Shown: piece by piece, positions 59,555-64,000 of the stretch
Position numbering within the stretch: position 1 is the stretch's first letter
Layout: every line of letters starts with the position of its first letter
Assembly (NCBI GenBank): GCA_015055505.1
Contig: SVIB01000004.1
Location: 1-64,000 of the forward strand
Source: Clostridiales bacterium
GTDB lineage: Bacteria; Bacillota; Clostridia; Christensenellales; Borkfalkiaceae
Reading direction: 5' to 3'
DNA: 64,000 nt
The notes under the pieces: model-generated
Told to the model about the DNA's origin: nothing
The model's input: the letters and a program-made list of their open reading frames with translations, nothing else
The model's database searches: none
Program-made: the position numbers and the translations under genes

Positions 59555-60781
59555 ATGGAAAAACGTATTATGAAAGTGGCGTATAAAATGCCCCCTCAAG
59601 AAAATTGGAATGCTTTTCGCGACGAAAAACAAACCAATGAAAACCATATAACGGAGAAAGATTATCAAGCGATAATAGACGCAGGATTTACTCACGGTAT
59701 GGGACTTTTAGAGCATGGCGCAGAAATTGCTGAAAGAGCGCTTCAGGTTGCTGAAAAAGTTGGTCTTAAATATTACGTAAGGGACGCGGTAAACTGGGCG
59801 AATATTCTTCATCCCGATTATTATTATTACAACCGAGATAATTATGAAAAATACGCGAAGTATTCGTCGTTTGCGGGATTGTACGTATATGATGAACCCA
59901 ATGCGAATAAGTATCCCGACCTTGCAAAAATGGTGCAGGGATATTACGACTTTTTTAAAGGGATTGGAGAGCCTCTCGTCAATCTATTGCCAACCTACGC
60001 AAACGAAGTTGAACAGTTGGGTGCTAAAAATTACGAGGAATATATTGAAAAATATATTCAAACGGTACCGACGAACTACGTTTTATACGACCACTATCCG
60101 TTTAGAGTTAAAAATAAGGTTGAAGAGTATTTAAGTGAGGAATATCTTTATAATTGTGACGTCGTTGCAAAAGCGTGTAAAAAAGGCGGTAAGCAACTTA
60201 GAACGTTTATTCAGTCTGCAGTAATGGATAACGGAGAAATCGAGTTATTGCCGGAAATTATAGATTTTCAAATTCATACGCATTTAGCATACGGTTCAAG
60301 GGCTATAATATATTATTACTATTGGGGCGATGAAAACCGTGTAGATAATAAATCGGGACTTGTTAATTGGGACGGCGAGCCGACGGAGTTGTACTATAGA
60401 GCAAAAAAGGTGCATGCCGAAATAAGCGAATACGAAGATAAACTTTGCGAGAGTAAATGGCAAAAAACCTTATATTTTAAGGGACAAAATAAACATTTAA
60501 ACGAAAAAGAGTTCTCCCATTTTGAAATTGACAATTCTAATAAGTTCGTGTTTTCTTACGACGGAATTGTGGGATTGTTTGATTACAAAGGTAAAGAAGC
60601 GTATTATCTTGTAAATTATACGAATCCAAGATTGGGGCTTGAAAACGAGGTGGAATTAAATCTTGACGGAGATTATTACGTTTGGGTTGGCGGTCAAAAG
60701 GCCGAACTTAAAAAGGGAGTAAATAAAATCACGATTCCATGTGGAAGAGGTGCTTTTTTGCTTCCAATTATGAAAAACTGA
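59555..60781 (+). CDS. Uncharacterised cytoplasmic protein, glycoside-hydrolase-like (beta/alpha) barrel
   Basis: A 408-residue protein with no signal peptide. The sequence alternates strand-helix units as in a TIM barrel: YQAIIDAGFTHGMGLLEHG, GLKYYVRDAVNW, FAGLYVYDEPNANKYPDL and THLAYGSRAIIYYYYWGD. The Glu in YVYDEP and the late WGD region sit where acid/base residues lie in clan-A glycosidases. About 100 C-terminal residues look like a small beta domain (YYVWVGGQKAELKKG). I cannot assign a family. Control by an AraC regulator supports a sugar-related role. ATG 59555 has GGAGAG at good spacing. Confidence 0.6.
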   Translation: MEKRIMKVAYKMPPQENWNAFRDEKQTNENHITEKDYQAIIDAGFTHGMGLLEHGAEIAERALQVAEKVGLKYYVRDAVNWANILHPDYYYYNRDNYEKYAKYSSFAGLYVYDEPNANKYPDLAKMVQGYYDFFKGIGEPLVNLLPTYANEVEQLGAKNYEEYIEKYIQTVPTNYVLYDHYPFRVKNKVEEYLSEEYLYNCDVVAKACKKGGKQLRTFIQSAVMDNGEIELLPEIIDFQIHTHLAYGSRAIIYYYYWGDENRVDNKSGLVNWDGEPTELYYRAKKVHAEISEYEDKLCESKWQKTLYFKGQNKHLNEKEFSHFEIDNSNKFVFSYDGIVGLFDYKGKEAYYLVNYTNPRLGLENEVELNLDGDYYVWVGGQKAELKKGVNKITIPCGRGAFLLPIMKN

Positions 60782-60823
60782 TACTGAAATTTATCAGTTG
60801 CATAATTTAACACAAAAGAAACG

Positions 60824-60851
60824 CTCTAAGCGGATAAATTTCCGCTTAGAG
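60824..60851 (+). other. Intercistronic hairpin before the secreted-protein gene
   Basis: CTCTAAGCGGA and TCCGCTTAGAG form an 11-pair perfect stem with a six-base loop, directly followed by TTTAAAGGAG. With only three T residues before the RBS it looks like a leaky terminator or an mRNA-stabilising element setting the ratio of the two products. Confidence 0.7.
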
Positions 60852-60867
60852 TTTAAAGGAGAAACAA

Positions 60868-63285
60868 ATGCAAAAATGCGTTAGAAAACTGTTAGTTTAC
60901 GTTTGCTATACGCTGTTTGTTATATTTGCGCTTATTTTTGTTTATACGTTTAATATAAATGTTACAGCAAGTGAGAATCCCCCTACTGTACAAATGATAA
61001 ACGGAGCGCAAATAAGAAAGACTGTTGGTGAACCGGGGATTAAATTTACAGCCAAAATCAGTGGGTACGAAAAAGGGCAAACACGATATAATTTCGGTAT
61101 GCTGATTATACCGAAACTTGCGTTTACAAACGAGATATTGACAATGGATGGGAATTACCATAAGCAGTTAGAAGGTAAGGTTTATGCGGGACAAGAATGT
61201 TCCCCTTACCAAAAAGATTGCGAATGGTATATTTCTTTTTCTTTAAAAAATATATTAGAAGAGAATTACGATTTAAGTTTTGTGGGGATAGCGTATATTT
61301 ACGATACCGTAAACGGGCAATATACCTATACGGACGTAAATTTAAGCGATAATGCAAGAAGTATTGCTTACGTTGCTCAAATGGCGTTAAAATACGAAAC
61401 TGATTTAGTCGGGGAACAAATAGAGGCTCTTGAAAGATTTTCAAATCCTAACGGAGAAACTGTTGAAGAAGAGATTTTGATGGATTTAACTGACGGCGGA
61501 TATTCTGCAGTCGGCGAAAATATTTCGGTAACCAATACAGATAACTTCGCAAAACTCAATTTTAGCGCGTATAGAGATAACCGTTTGGGATATACGACAA
61601 AACGGGCATATTCCAATATAACGCAAATATCTTTAGACGTTTTAGTTCCCTCTACAAATGAGAAGAATTTTTGGTGGGGCATAGTTCCCGTTGCCGACAG
61701 ATTGAGTGAAAACGCCTATATAGGAATGGGCGCAAGCGCAAGCGTGCAAAACATTGGAGAGATTATCAAAAGTCAAAATTGGGTAGACGTTTGGGTAACT
61801 TTGACGTATACCGTAAGCGGAAAACGATGGGCATTATCGTGTTCCCCAAAGGGAAGTTCTACCGTTTATAATGCAAGCGAATTTGATTTTTCGGGCGACG
61901 AGTTTTCTTTAAACGGTGCGTCTTACGTTAATATAAGCGCAAATCCGTCAAAAGAAGAAAGTTGGGGAATATATCTTGACAATTTTTCTATAACTTCAAA
62001 CGGCAACACTTATACGGACGGTTTTGACGGAAGTAAAAGCCAACTTTTTATAGAAAACGAAAACTTGGAAGAAGTTGCAAGTTACGGACACAGTAAAACC
62101 GACGGCTATATAGAAATTGGAGCAAGCGAGGCTATCGGGGAGTCAAACGGACAAGATTCAACCGAAAGCGTAGATTACGCGATTATAGATTTTAACGATT
62201 TACCCGAAGACAAACAACCGCTTATAACAGCGGAAAAATATACGAATATAACGAAAGTTACGGTTGACGTTTTTATTCCGTCGACAAATACTTGTAGCGG
62301 ATGGTGGGGTTTTGCTCCGTTAACGTCAAATACAGGTACTGCGTACGCTGCGCAAAACGCGGTAAACGGCAAATTCAATATTAATCAGTTATTGACTAAA
62401 TATTTTTCATGGCAAGATCAATGGGTAACGCTAACTTATACCGTAAGCGAAAAGAATTGGACTTTATCTGTCAATAAAACGGGGACAAACGAATCCTACT
62501 TGACCCAAAAGTACACGGCGTTATCGTCAACCGTATACTTTGCGTTGTCAGCGCAACCTAAAACGGTGGGGAAATGGCGTATTTACGTGGATAATTTATC
62601 CATTACAACGACGGAAGATACCGTTTATACGGACTCATTTACAGGCGGGGAAAGTGAACTTTTCACCGATAACGTAGGTTGTTTAGAGAATATAGAACAA
62701 ACAACGGACGTAAATGAAGAAGAATATTTTGACAGTTTAATTGAAGAAGGAAAAGGGGTTGACTGCGTTTTAGATGCGTTGGATAAAAGGAGTGTAAAAT
62801 CTAAAACGGTAGGAGATTTTAGCGGTATTTCTTCAAGTATGGCTGTTATGGTCGGCGAATTTTCTTGCTCTTTTAACGGATATAAAGATTTGGCTATCGT
62901 GTTATATAAAAATCAAACGACGGCGGACTATCTACGGATAAATGCAAATCAAATTGCACTTTATAACGGAAATAACAAAGTAAAAAGCATTGAAATAGGC
63001 GGTAATTATAATTATTTTAAACTATCGGTCTTAAAAGACGGAGAAGTTATAGTAAGAGTCAATAGTGGAAGTTACGTCGGCTTGGGATATTTGACGGGCG
63101 CGCCTACCCAATTTGCTATTGTGGATATTTTAGGTAGCGGAAAAGCGACGGTAACGGATTTGACCGTAACTCAGTTCGTATCGGCGCAAGCGGATACGCA
63201 AAGCGAACAAACGGAAATAGGTTTATTATCAGTTGCAAGTGAAACACCGAGCGTTTATAACCGTAAACAAAGGTGGGTATTATGA
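60868..63285 (+). CDS. Large secreted protein with a duplicated concanavalin-like domain
   Basis: An 805-residue exported protein. A basic start and a hydrophobic segment (VYVCYTLFVIFALIFVYTF) precede a possible cleavage near VTAS. Residues 40-200 begin GAQIRKTVGEPGIKFTAKIS, a domain start I associate with clostridial surface proteins. Two related modules follow, at about 215-410 and 445-620. Each has ITxxxxDVxxPSTN, a Trp-rich turn (FWWGIVP or GWWGFAP), WVTLTYTVSxKxW and xIYxDNxSIT, like a lectin-type jelly roll. A third beta-rich region ends the protein. No LPXTG or lipobox is seen. Binding of glycans is the likely role (inference). Confidence 0.7.
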   Translation: MQKCVRKLLVYVCYTLFVIFALIFVYTFNINVTASENPPTVQMINGAQIRKTVGEPGIKFTAKISGYEKGQTRYNFGMLIIPKLAFTNEILTMDGNYHKQLEGKVYAGQECSPYQKDCEWYISFSLKNILEENYDLSFVGIAYIYDTVNGQYTYTDVNLSDNARSIAYVAQMALKYETDLVGEQIEALERFSNPNGETVEEEILMDLTDGGYSAVGENISVTNTDNFAKLNFSAYRDNRLGYTTKRAYSNITQISLDVLVPSTNEKNFWWGIVPVADRLSENAYIGMGASASVQNIGEIIKSQNWVDVWVTLTYTVSGKRWALSCSPKGSSTVYNASEFDFSGDEFSLNGASYVNISANPSKEESWGIYLDNFSITSNGNTYTDGFDGSKSQLFIENENLEEVASYGHSKTDGYIEIGASEAIGESNGQDSTESVDYAIIDFNDLPEDKQPLITAEKYTNITKVTVDVFIPSTNTCSGWWGFAPLTSNTGTAYAAQNAVNGKFNINQLLTKYFSWQDQWVTLTYTVSEKNWTLSVNKTGTNESYLTQKYTALSSTVYFALSAQPKTVGKWRIYVDNLSITTTEDTVYTDSFTGGESELFTDNVGCLENIEQTTDVNEEEYFDSLIEEGKGVDCVLDALDKRSVKSKTVGDFSGISSSMAVMVGEFSCSFNGYKDLAIVLYKNQTTADYLRINANQIALYNGNNKVKSIEIGGNYNYFKLSVLKDGEVIVRVNSGSYVGLGYLTGAPTQFAIVDILGSGKATVTDLTVTQFVSAQADTQSEQTEIGLLSVASETPSVYNRKQRWVL

Positions 63286-63413
63286 AAGAGTATATAAAAG
63301 CGGAAGTAGAGGTTTTGTGTTACCGTCAAAACATTTTTACTGAAGAGTCTACTGAAAACGACGTTGTAGACGATCCGTACGGTGAAAGCAATAAATGGTG
63401 GGAAAACAATTAA
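63282..63413 (+). CDS. Small acidic 43-residue protein, absent from the ORF track
   Basis: The ATG overlaps the stop of the secreted-protein gene (ATGA), so it is translationally coupled. It encodes MKEYIKAEVEVLCYRQNIFT, then an acidic tail with ESTENDVVDD and the end KWWENN. A basic/hydrophobic first half followed by a short acidic, Ser/Thr-containing tail is a layout I have seen in small proteins of gut Firmicutes, some proposed as peptide precursors. No modification enzyme is in view. A hairpin follows right after the stop. Function unknown. Confidence 0.6.
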   Translation: MKEYIKAEVEVLCYRQNIFTEESTENDVVDDPYGESNKWWENN

Positions 63414-63416
63414 GAA

Positions 63417-63448
63417 AGAGGGAAACGAACTGTTTTTGGATTCCCTCT
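63417..63448 (+). terminator. Hairpin after the small acidic-protein gene
   Basis: AGAGGGAA and TTCCCTCT form an eight-pair stem around a 16-base loop, beginning four bases after the stop. No T-run follows; it shares its right edge with the next hairpin. Confidence 0.6.
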
Positions 63449-63510
63449 AAATCGCAAAAACCCCTCTATAGGTCGGTTAATTGATAAATTTTCATTTCTT
63501 TTGCGGTTTA
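63448..63510 (+). terminator. Long-loop hairpin carrying repeat copy 8
   Basis: TAAATCGCAAAA pairs with TTTTGCGGTTTA (12 pairs, one G-U) around a 39-base loop that contains the repeat. Since no T-run follows, it is a hairpin and only possibly a terminator. Confidence 0.6.
63466..63480 (+). repeat. CTATAAGTYGATTAT repeat, copy 8 (hairpin loop)
   Basis: CTATAGGTCGGTTAA, preceded by AAAAACCCCT as at 48227 (reversed) and in fakA. It lies in the loop of a 12-pair stem. Confidence 0.7.
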
Positions 63511-63669
63511 ACTAACACTGAATTAACCCGTTTAAAGAATCGCTGGAGCAATAGGTATAAGGGTAGCGCGGTAGTTGTTTCGTTAACGATTTTATGCCTT
63601 TAATGATGCCGATATATTTCTTTATAAGTGTTTAAAAGTGTAAGGACTTATTTTTTATCCGTTAAAAAC

Positions 63670-63698
63670 TTGAACTATATTTAATTTTTTGATATAAT
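63670..63698 (+). promoter_or_regulatory. Promoter of the cation-efflux gene
   Basis: TTGAAC (63670-63675), 17 bases, TATAAT (63693-63698). Predicted start near 63705, leaving a leader of about 36 bases. Confidence 0.82.
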
Positions 63699-63740
63699 AA
63701 TCGAATGAAGATACGTTAAGGGGAAAGAAGTTTTGCTATT

Positions 63741-64000
63741 ATGACTGAAAAGAGATTGGGAACTAAAACTTTTATATGGGCAATAATTATGAGTGCGCCA
63801 AGTCCGCTGGTAGTAGGTCTTGGGCTTCTCGTAGGCAGAAGTTCCACGCAAATTGCAGACTTCGTGCGAAAAAGTGCCGAACTTTTTGCAATTATTATTT
63901 CTTTCATAGTTTTTTTAAGGACTCAAAAATACGTCGAACGTGATGAGATGAGAAAGCAAACGTTAGAACGCCGAGCCAATATTTTCGTCGGTTTAATGAT
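63741..64000 (+). CDS. Cation-efflux (CDF-like) transporter, 3' end cut by window
   Basis: The first 86 residues are visible, from ATG 63741; the upstream frame closes at a TAA, so no earlier ATG exists. MTEKRLGTKTFIWAIIM is followed by a hydrophobic segment with VVGLGLLVGRSSTQIADFVR and AELFAIIISFIVFL. The GRSSTQIADFxRxxAEL pattern matches the N-terminal part of clostridial cation-efflux family transporters. These export divalent metals by proton antiport. Family assignment rests on the first two helices only. The ribosome binding site (AAGAAG) is weak. Confidence 0.65.
   Translation, partial: MTEKRLGTKTFIWAIIMSAPSPLVVGLGLLVGRSSTQIADFVRKSAELFAIIISFIVFLRTQKYVERDEMRKQTLERRANIFVGLM

Larger units (their letters stand above)
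63414..63740. other. 327-base intergenic region with hairpins, a repeat copy and a promoter
   Basis: It contains two overlapping terminator-like hairpins (63417-63448 and 63448-63510), repeat copy 8, a further stem (AGGTATAA at 63553 with TTATGCCT at 63592) enclosing GGGTAGCGCGG and CGTTAACG, and a sigma-A promoter at 63670. The middle part, 63520-63640, is GC-richer than its surroundings and may be a small RNA or leader; no known class is recognised. Confidence 0.5.

Noticed and set aside
63558-63575. AAGGGTAGCGCGG as a possible T-box or tRNA fragment
   Set aside because: It lacks the T-box GGTACCGCG core and no cloverleaf can be drawn around it; a downstream aminoacyl-tRNA synthetase or amino-acid gene is also absent.
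1-64000. Search by eye for CRISPR arrays, rRNA, tRNA, prophage genes and transposases
   Set aside because: No regularly spaced repeats, no RNA-gene signatures and no integrase, transposase or phage-structural protein in the ORF translations.

Overview
The window is low-GC bacterial DNA with strong AAGGAG-type ribosome binding sites and sigma-A-like promoters spaced 17 bases. Its housekeeping genes are those of a monoderm Bacillota/Clostridia-type anaerobe: a dnaE-pfkA linkage, both PPi- and ATP-dependent phosphofructokinases, FakA/DegV, a BspA-like leucine-rich-repeat lipoprotein and paired half-size chromate transporters. An uncultured gut Clostridia lineage is my best guess; that placement is inference, since no rRNA or tRNA gene is present.

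Bases 1-29813 are one long plus-strand surface-polysaccharide operon whose start lies outside the window and which ends at a clear terminator. It holds a 5'-truncated acyltransferase, an aldo/keto reductase, a split transketolase, a UDP-HexNAc dehydrogenase/4-epimerase pair, and a block of glycosyltransferases. Within that block are an EpsG-like polymerase, a Wzx flippase and a pyruvyltransferase-FrhB fusion. The far end carries nucleotide-sugar modules: CapE/CapF/CapG for UDP-L-FucNAc, and a uronic-acid set (a galacturonokinase-like GHMP kinase, a nucleotidyltransferase, UDP-glucuronate 4-epimerase and UDP-glucose dehydrogenase). Together they predict an acidic polymer built by the Wzx/Wzy route. 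Its middle looks more AT-rich and begins at a fossil of a truncated GT2 gene, suggesting exchange of the strain-specific part.

Bases 29964-38330 are plus-strand: GNAT, PHP phosphoesterase, ROK kinase, GmhA-like isomerase, a two-component system, FakA, DegV and a rhomboid-like membrane protein. Bases 38404-47195 form a minus-strand operon, lepA-hemW-dnaE-pfkA-pfp, with a well-formed promoter. Bases 47496-50692 carry a GDPD and a copper ATPase with metal-binding domains at both ends. A minus-strand LRR lipoprotein with tandem C-terminal repeats follows, then an EF-G-like GTPase, a FruK-like kinase, Lgt and a two-gene chromate transporter.

The right end (58513-63413) has an AraC regulator divergent from an unassigned TIM-barrel-like protein, a large secreted protein with a duplicated domain, and a 43-residue acidic peptide gene missing from the ORF track. 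The window closes with the start of a cation-efflux transporter.

The most unusual signal is a short repeat, consensus YCTATARGTYGATTAT, present in eight intergenic copies between 24.2 kb and 63.5 kb. It sits right after stop codons and, in at least three cases, in the loop of a hairpin, in both orientations. A ninth near-copy lies inside the fakA coding sequence. I do not recognise it as a described element.
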